A DNA stretch of 64,000 nucleotides from JAZGGS01 sp963714405 (GTDB lineage: Bacteria > Bacteroidota > Ignavibacteria > Ignavibacteriales > Ignavibacteriaceae), in NCBI GenBank assembly GCA_963714405.1, contig CAVQOH010000002.1, positions 744,001 to 808,000 on the forward strand, given 5' to 3'. The position numbers were made by a program, and so were the translations under genes. The stretch's first letter is position 1. Each line of letters begins with the position of its first letter. Below are positions 52,716-62,060 of this stretch, piece after piece. Below the pieces are notes generated by a model. That model was not told the DNA's origin and did no database searches. It was given only the letters and a program-made list of their open reading frames with translations.

Positions 52716-54494
52716 TTAGTTTCCAATTAAAAGCTTATAATCTATTTCCTTGCCTTTTTGCCACCAAGCCCCTGGTTTTATACGCCAATTTCCACTAATA
52801 CGGGGATATAGCTTTTTCTTTTCTTTTATCCACCTCATTATTTGAAGTCGTAAATCAGTATCGGTTGAATTAATTATTCTTCCGGCAAGTTCTTCCTTTG
52901 AAATTCCGGCTCCGTAAATTAAGTGCCCACCACCGCCGTTACCCCGATAGGAGTTTATTGCAACATTATAAGTTGAATCAACACTAAACTCAGTACCATC
53001 TCTTAATTTTGAAAAAGTAACTCTTTCACCAACAGGCTGGGAAATATCAACCACATAATCGATACCGGATGCAGAAGAAAAATTGTAATATATTTCATGC
53101 AGCATTGGTCTTCCTGTACGATCCGAATAAATTAAGCTACCTTCCTGATCCCGCTTAAATTTTAATACATGGTCACTATCGTTTTCCATTTGATTAAACC
53201 AATTGCCAAAAGAATATTCAAGATAATCTTTTACTTCTTGCCCTGTTAGTCTCATTATATAAAGGAAGTTTTCATATTTGTATAAGTTGAACAAATCGCG
53301 CACCCTAACCCAACCACTATCTATTGTAACATTAAAGGAGAGAGGGGAAGCAAACGAAATATCCGCACCCGTTATTTCTAGTTGTGCTACATGTATCAGA
53401 TCCATAAAATCCGATGGTCCGAAGAGTGATTCGCTGGAATGAATAGTTTTTTTGATTTGACCAATAGGAACCATTACATAATTTTCAATCCTGTTAAGTG
53501 AAAGGAGATATTTACTCATAAACATATCATCGGCTTTATAATTCTTTGTTTCAACTATTTCACCCGTGGATGATATTTTTTCCCAGCTCTTACTATCATT
53601 ATCAAATTCCATTATAATATTTGCAACAGCAACATTTTCGGCGCGGGATAACGGACCTAGAATTAAAACACTATCACCAGCAGAATTTACAATGTTAAAA
53701 TTCCAGCTTGCATGATCATGCCCAACAAATACAACATCAAACCCGGGCACTTTTTCTGCGACTAAACAGGATGCATTTTCATTTTTATAACTTTCTGCGG
53801 TTAAATTTCCGTAATTATAATCTACTCCGGAATGGAAGAGACCAACCACAATATCCGGCATCTCCTTTTCATGAATTATCTTAACCCATTTTTCCGCAGA
53901 TTCAATCATATCTTCGAAAACAATTCCTTCCCACAGATGCTCAGGTAACCAATTGGGAATTGAGGGAGTTATCAAACCCAGAACAGCAATCCTGATTCCT
54001 TCTCTTTCAATGATTGTGTATGGTTCAAAATATGGTTCTCCGCTCGTTGTATTGATTGCATTTGCAGCAAGCCAGGGAAAATTTATCTGCTTTCTGAAAC
54101 GATCGTAAACGGAATGACCTGCTTCAATATCATGATTGCCAATTGTTGCAGCATCATAATTCATAAAATTCATTACATCTGCATATAAATGTTTGGTTAC
54201 GGTATCTTCATAATTGTAAAAATAAACAGCCGGATCACCCTGAATTATATCACCATTATCCAAAAGAATAACTTCCTGGTTTATTTGCCTTCTCTCACCA
54301 CTTACATAAGCATGTACCTGTGCAAGAGAGCTGTTTGTTGAAGTATCATTTAGTAAATCGTATGGAAAAATAGCACCGTGAACATCACTGGTTTCTATAA
54401 TTTTAATTTTAATGGTTTGAGTAAAAACGGTTGTGGCAAATAACAAAATTGAAATCAGAACTATGAATAACAACCTTTTTTCAACAATCAACAT
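52716..54494 (-). CDS. Exported 5'-nucleotidase / UDP-sugar hydrolase family
   Basis: A 592-residue periplasmic metallophosphoesterase of the UshA/CpdB family. A signal peptide (to about residue 26) precedes the metallophosphatase domain with ETSDVHG (dinuclear-metal ligands), NGDIIQGDP, GNHDIEAG and GHDH, followed by the substrate-binding domain (about 330-560) with GGGGHLIYG and the aromatic pair. The C-terminal part binds the nucleobase. It hydrolyses nucleotides or cyclic nucleotides; the sequence does not distinguish 5'-nucleotidase from 2',3'-cyclic phosphodiesterase. Confidence 0.9.
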   Translation of the reverse strand: MLIVEKRLLFIVLISILLFATTVFTQTIKIKIIETSDVHGAIFPYDLLNDTSTNSSLAQVHAYVSGERRQINQEVILLDNGDIIQGDPAVYFYNYEDTVTKHLYADVMNFMNYDAATIGNHDIEAGHSVYDRFRKQINFPWLAANAINTTSGEPYFEPYTIIEREGIRIAVLGLITPSIPNWLPEHLWEGIVFEDMIESAEKWVKIIHEKEMPDIVVGLFHSGVDYNYGNLTAESYKNENASCLVAEKVPGFDVVFVGHDHASWNFNIVNSAGDSVLILGPLSRAENVAVANIIMEFDNDSKSWEKISSTGEIVETKNYKADDMFMSKYLLSLNRIENYVMVPIGQIKKTIHSSESLFGPSDFMDLIHVAQLEITGADISFASPLSFNVTIDSGWVRVRDLFNLYKYENFLYIMRLTGQEVKDYLEYSFGNWFNQMENDSDHVLKFKRDQEGSLIYSDRTGRPMLHEIYYNFSSASGIDYVVDISQPVGERVTFSKLRDGTEFSVDSTYNVAINSYRGNGGGGHLIYGAGISKEELAGRIINSTDTDLRLQIMRWIKEKKKLYPRISGNWRIKPGAWWQKGKEIDYKLLIGN

Positions 54495-54640
54495 TACAAT
54501 CTCCGGTTTTTAAATTTATAATTTGGCAAAATTAAACAATAATATATTATTCAGTAATTAATAAATTAATTGATTGGAACAAGATATTATTATTTATTTA
54601 AAATATTTTAACCTTGTTGATGATAAGGGCTGGGAACAAA

Positions 54641-54669
54641 TATAAAAGGGCGAGTTATTAAACTCGCCC
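54641..54669 (-). terminator. Terminator after the 54.7-kb beta-barrel gene
   Basis: GGGCGAGTT and AACTCGCCC form a 9-bp stem with an AATA loop; on the minus strand it is followed by TTTTATATTTG. It lies 24 bases after the stop codon. Confidence 0.87.
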
Positions 54670-54693
54670 CTGGTGAATGTGAGAAAAACAATA

Positions 54694-55287
54694 TTACCAG
54701 GCATAGCCTATATCAAATCTAAGCGCAGGTGCGGTGCCATTTATATCTGAAAAATCATCATCATCGTCATCGCCCGAAAAGAAATAATAATCTACGCCGA
54801 TTCCCAGCCCCATCGCAAATTGTTCACCCGGAAACCATTGCCATCCAATCAAACCACCTATTGATGTAATTGAAACGGACTCATCTCCAGCATCATCTCC
54901 AGACAAATTATTGTAAGAAAAATTAGGAGCAACATAAAACCCTTTCAAGTTTCTTCCGCTGGGATGAAAGCGCAATTCTGCATTTACACCAAATCCCTCT
55001 ATGCCTGAAAGAGTTGGAATCTGAATACCGCCACCAATTACTGTATTATCGCTTATTTTATGAAAGTATGATAGATTGTAGAATAGCAGAAACTTTAATG
55101 GATTTATAACAATCATACTGGTGCGCGGGGTAATGTCTTCAGTTGAAGATATGGTGACAGATTCGGTATAAATAGTATCTCCTGTTTCCGGATCAATTGT
55201 CCATTTTCTTTCATCTGTTTTCTCTTGTCCCAAAGCAGAAAAAATAAACAAGCAACTGGTTACCATAAGAAGCAATATAGTTTTCAT
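54694..55287 (-). CDS. Outer-membrane beta-barrel protein, 197 aa
   Basis: An exported protein: signal peptide (MKTILLLMVTSCLFIFSALG) and then a barrel-like mature part with alternating strands (LKFLLFYNLSYFHKI, FYVAPNFSYNNLSG, FAMGLGIGVDYYFFSG) ending in FDIGYAW, an outer-membrane insertion-type terminus. The start at 55287 is chosen since AAAGAAAGGA, a good ribosome binding site, lies ten bases before it; the frame further upstream adds 11 residues of poor signal. An Asp-rich loop (SGDDDDDDFSD) faces outward or periplasm and could bind calcium. Function unknown. Confidence 0.75.
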   Translation of the reverse strand: MKTILLLMVTSCLFIFSALGQEKTDERKWTIDPETGDTIYTESVTISSTEDITPRTSMIVINPLKFLLFYNLSYFHKISDNTVIGGGIQIPTLSGIEGFGVNAELRFHPSGRNLKGFYVAPNFSYNNLSGDDAGDESVSITSIGGLIGWQWFPGEQFAMGLGIGVDYYFFSGDDDDDDFSDINGTAPALRFDIGYAW

Positions 55288-55535
55288 TTTAAATATCCTT
55301 TCTTTGTTTACAAGTTGCATCTAAAATTACTGATGGATATATACAATTCAAATGCCAAACCAAGAGTAACTGATGGTAGGTTTGTAAATATGATTTATGG
55401 CTAAGTGATTTCTGAATAACCTTTCCAATGACACATCACTATACGATTAGTGATGAGTAAAAAGGACATTCAACTTAGTTAGCAGATGAAATAATTAGTA
55501 AATAGCACCAAAAATGTACTAATGGCAAAAAGTTT

Positions 55536-55661
55536 TTACTCAGAATAAACTTTTGTGTTTGGGTTGAAAGCAAACCATGCAAAGGCAAAGTAATCTCCAT
55601 GGTTAATTCTCTTAAGTTGCGTTCCTTTTAATTCCCCCATTACTGCATAACAGGTAATATT
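55536..55661 (-). pseudogene. C-terminal remnant of the DUF3179 gene after an in-frame TAG
   Basis: After the TAG at 55662-55664 the same frame stays open for 41 more codons before TAA. It reads NITCYAVMGELKG, then INHGDYFAFAWFAFNPNTKV, the expected C-terminus of the DUF3179 family (usually '...W..F.AWAAFYPDTEVY'). So the stop replaces a TGG (Trp) codon in the ETG-x-x-x region. Confidence 0.8.
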
Positions 55662-56651
55662 CTATTTGGTTCCTGTTTCCTTATCTATAAAGAACCCATC
55701 ATTATATTTAAAGGTTAAAATACTACCATTTACTACAGGGTTAAAAACTCCTGTGGAACCAGCCTCTTTTGAATCCGCAATGTTGCTTTCATCAAGAGCA
55801 GAGACAGCCCCTTCTCCATGAAACACTACAACATGCTTTTCACCAATCTTATCATTTATAACCCTTTTCTTTAAAGTAATTGAATAGGGATAAGCTTTAA
55901 TCAAGCCATCTTCTTTTACAGCAATAACTTTTTCATTTGGTGGAAGACGTTCATCATTTTCACCGTTATAAAGAAATGGACTTTGGTCTATATCATCATA
56001 ACCAAAATATGGTTTGCGCCCATAGTCTCTATTGTAACCGGTTTCTTTGGAAAGAACAAGTCCATTCGGATAAGCGTCTTCAAATTGTTTGCATGAAATT
56101 ATTTGTGAAGGAATAAAAGTAAGTTTTGATCCAACCATATCTCCAACAATAGTTTCTCCGGTCAATTGCTGCCAAAAACTTTCGGAAACGTTATCGTACA
56201 TAACCAAATCGGAATTTCTGAGAAGACCCGAAACTCCAAAGTTTGCCTCAACTCCGTTTACTCTTCTATCATAAACGATTGCGCTATAACAAAGCGGGCA
56301 GAAGGATACTACAACTGGTGAGTTTCCGATTTTATCATTTACTATCTCATACCAGATTAGGATTGATAAAGGGTAAGCTTTAGCCTCGTCGTTAATTTCC
56401 AGGGCAATTACAAGCTCCTTTAAGTTTAACCACTCACTTGCTTCAACTTGTGACTCAAATTTTGGATTAAATATTGCTGGAATACCATCCTTTGGCGGTC
56501 CTCCACTCAAAAGCTCGGTTAAATCTATTGTGCTTTTAGTAAAGTTTGTTTGCCAATCAGGATATGTATTTAATATTTCTGATAAACCATCTTGTGCAAA
56601 TACATTTTGTGTAACAAAAAACAGTATAATAGTATTGAAATAAATCCTCAT
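55662..56651 (-). CDS. DUF3179 protein, exported, truncated by an amber codon
   Basis: A 329-residue product (371 if the TAG is read through). The DUF3179 domain has the marks VVVSFCPLCYSAIVYDR (a CPLC pair), ETGYNRDYGRKPYFGYDD and DKETG. A signal peptide covers the first 19 residues (FFVTQNVFAQ). The family occurs across archaea and bacteria and is of unknown function; the CPLC motif suggests metal or disulphide chemistry in the periplasm. The frame stops at a TAG in the place of a conserved Trp and remains open beyond it, so this is likely a nonsense mutation, a readthrough site, or a sequencing error. Confidence 0.83.
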   Translation of the reverse strand: MRIYFNTIILFFVTQNVFAQDGLSEILNTYPDWQTNFTKSTIDLTELLSGGPPKDGIPAIFNPKFESQVEASEWLNLKELVIALEINDEAKAYPLSILIWYEIVNDKIGNSPVVVSFCPLCYSAIVYDRRVNGVEANFGVSGLLRNSDLVMYDNVSESFWQQLTGETIVGDMVGSKLTFIPSQIISCKQFEDAYPNGLVLSKETGYNRDYGRKPYFGYDDIDQSPFLYNGENDERLPPNEKVIAVKEDGLIKAYPYSITLKKRVINDKIGEKHVVVFHGEGAVSALDESNIADSKEAGSTGVFNPVVNGSILTFKYNDGFFIDKETGTK

Positions 56652-56804
56652 TTTAAGAACCAGATAACTTTTTAGGGTAATATTAAAATTTAAAGTTGGA
56701 AATTTATGTAACCCGGAAGACAGAAAACAAATTTTGTGTTTTATATTTCTGCTTTATTGAAATATTACTGAAATGGAGAATTAACCTATCGAGGGAAAGT
56801 CATG

Positions 56805-58421
56805 CTAAATTTTAATAGCCCCGCCATATTTTATGCCCGTTAAGTAAGCCATATCTCTATTATATGTGGTGATATCATCTTTACAAAATTGATTTAGCTG
56901 ATTGTGGCCGCATGCTCTTGCCATAACCCTCATTAACTCTACCGAAGCCTTGAAAAACTTTTCCAAACGCTTAGCGGATAAATTTATGTCAATTCTTTTT
57001 CTTAAGCTTTCTTTTTGAGTTGCAATTCCTACAGGACAATAATTAGTATTACAAGCACGCATTGCCTGGCAACCAATTGCCTGCAGTGCAGAATTTGCAA
57101 CCGCAATTGCGTCTGCGCCAAGAGCGAGCGCTTTAATAAAATCAGGCGCGGTGCGTAATCCGCCGGTAATGATTAATGTAACATCACTTGTGCCACACTT
57201 ATCAAGGTGATGACGTGCTCTTGCAAGTGCTGGAATTGTTGGAACGGAAATATTATCTCTGAATAAAGCTGGCGCAGCACCTGTTGCACCACCTCGTCCA
57301 TCAAGAATAATGTAATCCACACCAACTTCTAATGCGGCGTCAATATCTTCTTCAATATGGTTTGCAGAGAGCTTGAATCCAATAGGAATGCCGCCAGTAA
57401 AATCCCGAACTTCGTTTGCAAATATTTTAAAATCTTTTGTTGAAGTTAAATCTTCAAATCTCGGCGGGGAAATAGCGGGTGTGCCCTCGGGTAGATTTCT
57501 TACTTGACTTATCTTGCCTATGTTCTTGTTTCCTGGAAGATGCCCGCCGGTTCCGGTTTTAGCCCCCTGCCCGCCTTTAAAATGAAATGCTTGTACCTTT
57601 TTTAACAGTTCCATTTTAAAACCAAACTTTGCGGATGCAAGCTCGTACATGTAACGGTTGTTTTCAGCTTGCTCTTCAGGAAGCATTCCGCCCTCACCGG
57701 AACAAATTGCTGTACCGGCTAGCTCTGCGCCTTTGGCCAATGAAATTTTTGATTCCTCAGAAAGCGCACCAAAACTCATATCTGAAACTAAGATAGGAAT
57801 TTTTAACTCAAGTGGTTTTTTCGCAGCTTTACCAATTACAACGCCAGTACCAACATCAACATATTCAAAATGTGGAAGTTTAGCAAGTTGTGCTGGTAAG
57901 ATTTGTATATCATCCCAACTTGGTAGCTCATTTCTTCCAACACCCATCGATGTAACAAAGCCATGATGACCAGTTTTCGTTAATCCATATTTTGCAAGAT
58001 GATGTATTTCCCCTGCTTTATCTTCTTCAATAGCAGGTACAGTTGATTCATAAAGCCCGAGGTATTCATTCCGATTAATATTTGATGGAAACTCATGTTC
58101 AAACTTTTTTATTTCATCTTCATCAACATAAAGCATACCATCTTCAATAACTGAAGAAAACTTATAAAGTTTTTCTTCGTTGTTGTATTCACTAATTCCG
58201 GAGTCAAGTCTGTAATCCCAATTATGAACTCCACATATTAAATTATGTCCTTCAACATAGCCATCTGCCATAAGTGCCCCGCGGTGAAGACATCTTCCGT
58301 AAAACACAGATATGATATCATCATATTTAACAACCACTAAATCTGTTTTGCTTACCAGGGCATAAACGGGTTTTCTGTCTTCAAGCTCTTTTATTTTAGA
58401 AACGAGAATTTTTTTTATCAT
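56805..58421 (-). CDS. Rieske-domain/FMN glutamate-synthase-like fusion protein
   Basis: A 538-residue protein joining two redox modules. Residues 1-100 form a Rieske [2Fe-2S] domain: Cys44-x-His46 (CLH) and Cys63-x2-His66 (CGVH). Residues 130-530 are a GltB-like FMN-binding TIM barrel with GQGAKTGTGGHLPG, the FMN-contacting VDYIILDGRGGATGAAP, and the Fe-S-type cysteines around NTNYCPVGIATQ. The glutaminase and GltD parts of real glutamate synthase are missing. Thus it is probably a stand-alone flavin oxidoreductase with a fused electron-transfer domain; electron partner and substrate are unknown. Confidence 0.83.
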   Translation of the reverse strand: MIKKILVSKIKELEDRKPVYALVSKTDLVVVKYDDIISVFYGRCLHRGALMADGYVEGHNLICGVHNWDYRLDSGISEYNNEEKLYKFSSVIEDGMLYVDEDEIKKFEHEFPSNINRNEYLGLYESTVPAIEEDKAGEIHHLAKYGLTKTGHHGFVTSMGVGRNELPSWDDIQILPAQLAKLPHFEYVDVGTGVVIGKAAKKPLELKIPILVSDMSFGALSEESKISLAKGAELAGTAICSGEGGMLPEEQAENNRYMYELASAKFGFKMELLKKVQAFHFKGGQGAKTGTGGHLPGNKNIGKISQVRNLPEGTPAISPPRFEDLTSTKDFKIFANEVRDFTGGIPIGFKLSANHIEEDIDAALEVGVDYIILDGRGGATGAAPALFRDNISVPTIPALARARHHLDKCGTSDVTLIITGGLRTAPDFIKALALGADAIAVANSALQAIGCQAMRACNTNYCPVGIATQKESLRKRIDINLSAKRLEKFFKASVELMRVMARACGHNQLNQFCKDDITTYNRDMAYLTGIKYGGAIKI

Positions 58422-58655
58422 TTTTTAAACCTTAATCAGTGAGAACAATAAAACTATTAATTAAAGAATTAAGAGCGAGCGCATTACACATCACACATTA
58501 ACTTAAAATAATTATCTTACAGATTCAATTTAATTCATTACACAACACAGGCTTAATATACATTTATTTTCTAATTGGAATTTAGATATCTTGCAATGAA
58601 CTGTTAAATTAATAAATAAGTTTTTTGGATTAAATAAAACCCGCAGTAAATTTTT

Positions 58656-59672
58656 ATGCAACCCGAAACAGGTGTTCTGCTAGTAAATTTAGGTACCCCA
58701 AAGAATCCATCAGTTAAAGATGTTAAGGAATATTTACGTGAATTTTTATGCGATGCACGTGTAATTGATATCTCACCCATTGCCAGATTCTTTCTGGTGA
58801 ATTTTATTATTGTTCCTTTCAGGGTAAGAAAATCCTCACAAATTTATAAAGAACTCTGGACAGAAAATGGCTCTCCAATTTTATTTCACAGCAAGTCTGT
58901 TCAACAAAACTTACAAAACACCCTTGGTGATAAATTTTTTGTTGAACTTGCAATGAGATATCAACATCCCTCATTGAAGGATATGCTAAAAAGCATGGAG
59001 AGTAAAAATTATAAAAAAATAATTATCATCCCGCTCTTTCCACAATATGCCTCAGCTACAACGGGATCGATAATAGAAAAGATCATGAAAGAAATCTCCC
59101 GATGGGTAATCATTCCGGAAATTAAATTTATAAGCCAGTTTTATGATGCAGATGGTTTTGCAGATACAATTGTTGAACAGGCAAAAAAGTATAACATTGA
59201 TGAATATGATCACATTCTTTTCAGTTATCATGGTTTACCTACAAGACAAGTTGATAAAGTTTACGGAGATGGGACATTGTGCAAAGACCAAAATTGCGAC
59301 AACGAGATAAACAAAGAAAACAAATATTGTTATAAAGCAACTTGTTATGCCACAACAAGGTTGCTTGTGGAAAAGCTGAATATTCAGAAAGAAAAATATA
59401 CTGTTTGTTTTCAATCAAGATTAAATAAAAATTGGTTGGAACCTTTTACTGATCAAGTAATAATTGAACTAGCAAAAAAGGGAGCGAAAAATATTTTAGT
59501 GTTCAGCCCTTCTTTCGTTTCCGATTGCTTGGAAACTATAATTGAAATCGGCAAAGAATACCAAGAGCTATTTAAAGCACATGGTGGCGAAAAAATTCAA
59601 TTAGTTGAAAGCCTGAACGATCACCCTTTGTGGATTAAATCACTTAAAAATATTGTTTTACAGAACTGTTAG
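58656..59672 (+). CDS. hemH: Ferrochelatase
   Basis: A 338-residue enzyme that inserts iron into porphyrin in the last step of haem synthesis (or into coproporphyrin in the alternative pathway). N-terminal GVLLVNLGTPKNPSVKDV is typical, as is SYHGLP with His192, the metal-binding histidine. A cysteine cluster (CKDQNC, then YCYKATCYATTRLL) lies in the region where a few ferrochelatases bind a [2Fe-2S] cluster; its function here is open. The PduS-like gene starts 20 bases downstream on the same strand. Confidence 0.92.
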   Translation: MQPETGVLLVNLGTPKNPSVKDVKEYLREFLCDARVIDISPIARFFLVNFIIVPFRVRKSSQIYKELWTENGSPILFHSKSVQQNLQNTLGDKFFVELAMRYQHPSLKDMLKSMESKNYKKIIIIPLFPQYASATTGSIIEKIMKEISRWVIIPEIKFISQFYDADGFADTIVEQAKKYNIDEYDHILFSYHGLPTRQVDKVYGDGTLCKDQNCDNEINKENKYCYKATCYATTRLLVEKLNIQKEKYTVCFQSRLNKNWLEPFTDQVIIELAKKGAKNILVFSPSFVSDCLETIIEIGKEYQELFKAHGGEKIQLVESLNDHPLWIKSLKNIVLQNC

Positions 59673-59691
59673 CTTAGATTATTTTAACTAT

Positions 59692-61005
59692 ATGTCATTA
59701 TCAGAAAAAATATTTGATGCAGGTGTCGTAGGGGCTGGTGGTGCGGGATTTCCATCGCATATAAAAGCCAAATCAAAAACAGAAATTGTAATAGCAAATG
59801 GAGCAGAATGTGAACCTTTAATTCACAAGGATTATGAACTGATGCTCAATTATTCTAAAAAAATTATTAGGGGATTAGAACTGCTAAAGGAATCCACATC
59901 TTCAAGAAAAGCTTACTTTGGAATAAAAAGGAAAAACGAGAAGGTAATAAACATAATCGAGAATGAAATCGGAAAGGATTTTATTAAGCTGTCTCTTCTT
60001 GGCGATTTCTACCCTTCCGGAGATGAGTATGAACTTGTTTATGAGGCCACCGGTAGATTAATTCCTCCAGCTGGAATTCCACTTGATGTTGATTGCGTTG
60101 TTAGCAATGTTGAAACACTTTACAATATTACTAATGCTGAGGATGGCATTCCAACAACTAATAAATTTATTTGTGTTGCGGGTGCTGTTACAAACCCATC
60201 CTCATTTTTTGTTCCCATTGGCACATCATTTAAAGAGGTAATAAAATTTGCCGGCGGCACAAGAATAAAAGATTTTGGAATATTTGTTGGCGGCGTTATG
60301 ATGGGTCATCTCACTTTTAATCTAAATGAGGTTATAACAAAAACTACTGCTGGAATTATTGTTCTTCCAAAAGAACACTATTTAATAAAAAGAAAAAACC
60401 AGCCTGAGCAAAACTGGCACCGGATTGGAAAGTCTGCATGCGATCAATGCAGCTTTTGTACGGAATTTTGCCCAAGATATTTGCTGGGTTATCAGGTTGA
60501 ACCGCATAAAGTAATGCGTTCATTGGGATTTTTGAAATCAGGAGCATCAAATTGGAACCAAATGGCTGAACTATGCTGTGGCTGTGGATTGTGTACATTA
60601 TATGCTTGCCCGGAGGATCTTTATCCAAAAGAGGCTTGTGATAAAGCCAAAGTTGATATGAAAAAAGAGGGAATAAAATTCATTCAGCAAAAACCTGTTA
60701 ATGTTCATCCAATTAAGGAAGGAAGAAGAGTTCCATTAAAGCAGTTGGTACAAAAATTAAAATTAAAAGATTATGATGTTCCCGCTCCTTACAATAATAT
60801 GAAGTTCAATATTGATACAGTGGAAATACCCCTTAAACAACACATTGGTGAAGGCTGTAAACCAAAAGTAAGAAAAGGTGATAAAGTAAATTGTGGAGAC
60901 TTGATTGCTTCTGTTTCAAATAATAATCTTGGCGCAAATATACATTCATCGATTGATGGAAAAGTTGAAGAGGTAACAAGCGATTATATTAAAATAGTTT
61001 CTTAA
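59692..61005 (+). CDS. PduS-like cobalamin reductase / RnfC-like electron-transfer protein
   Basis: A 437-residue protein with the SLBB/RnfC-like fold. The nucleotide-binding loop is DAGVVGAGGAGFPSH near the N-terminus, then ANGAECEPLIHKDY, the flavin-type loop of RnfC/PduS. Two [4Fe-4S] groups are visible: Cys250, 253, 256, 260 and Cys295, 296, 298, 301, 306. The C-terminal part is a barrel-sandwich domain. In microcompartments PduS reduces cob(III)alamin; an RnfC-type reductase is the alternative. The ATG at 59692 is chosen because the conserved family start is MSLSEKIFDAG; the frame is open 13 codons further upstream, overlapping hemH. It precedes a PduT-like gene. Confidence 0.83.
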   Translation: MSLSEKIFDAGVVGAGGAGFPSHIKAKSKTEIVIANGAECEPLIHKDYELMLNYSKKIIRGLELLKESTSSRKAYFGIKRKNEKVINIIENEIGKDFIKLSLLGDFYPSGDEYELVYEATGRLIPPAGIPLDVDCVVSNVETLYNITNAEDGIPTTNKFICVAGAVTNPSSFFVPIGTSFKEVIKFAGGTRIKDFGIFVGGVMMGHLTFNLNEVITKTTAGIIVLPKEHYLIKRKNQPEQNWHRIGKSACDQCSFCTEFCPRYLLGYQVEPHKVMRSLGFLKSGASNWNQMAELCCGCGLCTLYACPEDLYPKEACDKAKVDMKKEGIKFIQQKPVNVHPIKEGRRVPLKQLVQKLKLKDYDVPAPYNNMKFNIDTVEIPLKQHIGEGCKPKVRKGDKVNCGDLIASVSNNNLGANIHSSIDGKVEEVTSDYIKIVS

Positions 61006-61019
61006 TACAAGGTATTAAA

Positions 61020-61574
61020 ATGATTGAAAAGAACTCTATTGGTTTAATTGAAATGGGAAGCATTGCATCTGGAATGCAAGCAGCAGATCTTATGCTTAAA
61101 ACATCAGAGGTTGAATTGATACTTTCCAGGACAATTTGCTCAGGGAAATATATGACACTAATTGCTGGAGATGTTGCCTCAGTAAATTCCGCCGTAAACA
61201 AAGCTGTTGATACAATTGGATTTGGGGTTATTGATCATTTTGTTATCCCAAATATTCATAAAACCATTTTTCCCGCCATTGCAGGGCACAATAATGTTGA
61301 AATGCTTGAATCGCTGGGAATTGTTGAAGCATATTCTGTTGCATCATTAATTGAAGGCGCAGATGCCGCTGTGAAAGCAGCTAAGGTTAAACTGGTTGAG
61401 CTTAGACTTGCAATGGCACTCGGCGGCAAAGCATTTTTTTCAGTCACCGGGGAAGTTGCAGCTGTAACTAGCGCTGTTGATTCTGGTGCACATATAATTT
61501 CTGAAAAAGGTCTTTTAGTAAACAAAGTAGTAATTGCAAATCCGCGGCAAGAACTTCTTTCAGAAATGCTCTGA
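61020..61574 (+). CDS. PduT-like tandem-BMC shell protein
   Basis: A 184-residue bacterial microcompartment shell protein with two BMC domains (about residues 5-85 and 96-178). Cys40 in SRTICSGKY lies in the loop that forms the trimer pore and corresponds to the cysteine that binds a [4Fe-4S] cluster in PduT. Such a shell protein could pass electrons across the shell to the PduS-like protein encoded 14 bases upstream. No other shell gene is in the window, so the complex may depend on a locus elsewhere or the pair may be an orphan. Confidence 0.88.
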   Translation: MIEKNSIGLIEMGSIASGMQAADLMLKTSEVELILSRTICSGKYMTLIAGDVASVNSAVNKAVDTIGFGVIDHFVIPNIHKTIFPAIAGHNNVEMLESLGIVEAYSVASLIEGADAAVKAAKVKLVELRLAMALGGKAFFSVTGEVAAVTSAVDSGAHIISEKGLLVNKVVIANPRQELLSEML

Positions 61575-61676
61575 TTTTATAAATATAAACCAAGTCTTCA
61601 CACTTATTTTTCTTCTGTATTTCACACACTTTTTAATATTTATAGCATCAAATGCTTCCGTACGTAACGATTAACC

Positions 61677-61704
61677 TTGACAATTGATAATAAATTGTTA
61701 TTAT
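61677..61704 (+). promoter_or_regulatory. Sigma70-like promoter with an operator-like inverted repeat
   Basis: TTGACA at 61677-61682, a 16-base spacer and TATTAT at 61699-61704. Within it an inverted repeat ACAATT-N7-AATTGT occupies 61680-61698, fitting repressor binding across the spacer. It lies about 130 bases upstream of the zinc-ribbon gene. Chance occurrence in AT-rich DNA is possible. Confidence 0.4.
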
Positions 61705-61836
61705 GTACATTATGAGACACAGTTAAAACCCCTCTATTAATACGACTTATTCTCTCGTTTTATTGCTTTTGTTCTTTTCCAACTTGAAAAATCGAACTAC
61801 AATAACCGGTTAATAATCATAGGAGTAAGTGCAAGA

Positions 61837-62016
61837 ATGAAAAAGAAAAAATTTCATTGTGATGAATGCGGATTTTACTGGGAAATTGATTCAGATAAAC
61901 CCGCCCCACAAAATTGCGTTGCATGTAATAGCAATAGTGTGCACCGATCATCTCTTCATAAAAGATTTGCGAAAAAATCCAGACCGAAAATCAGAAGATC
62001 ATTTTCTACAAGGTAA
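61837..62016 (+). CDS. Zinc-ribbon microprotein, 59 aa
   Basis: A 59-residue basic protein beginning MKKKKFHCDECGFYWE. Two CxxC pairs (Cys8/Cys11 and Cys27/Cys30) make a zinc ribbon; the C-terminal 25 residues are Arg/Lys/Ser-rich (RFAKKSRPKIRRSFSTR), as if to contact nucleic acid. A GGAG sequence lies 12 bases before the ATG. The NifX-like gene starts 44 bases downstream and may be in the same unit. Family not recognised. Confidence 0.65.
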   Translation: MKKKKFHCDECGFYWEIDSDKPAPQNCVACNSNSVHRSSLHKRFAKKSRPKIRRSFSTR

Positions 62017-62060
62017 ATAACATGTAAAACTAATTGAAGCAATTAAAGGAGAAACATAGA

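Noticed and set aside
61257..61525. Minus-strand frame over the PduT-like gene
   Set aside because: Ser/Ala-rich antisense reading of the BMC domains; no family.
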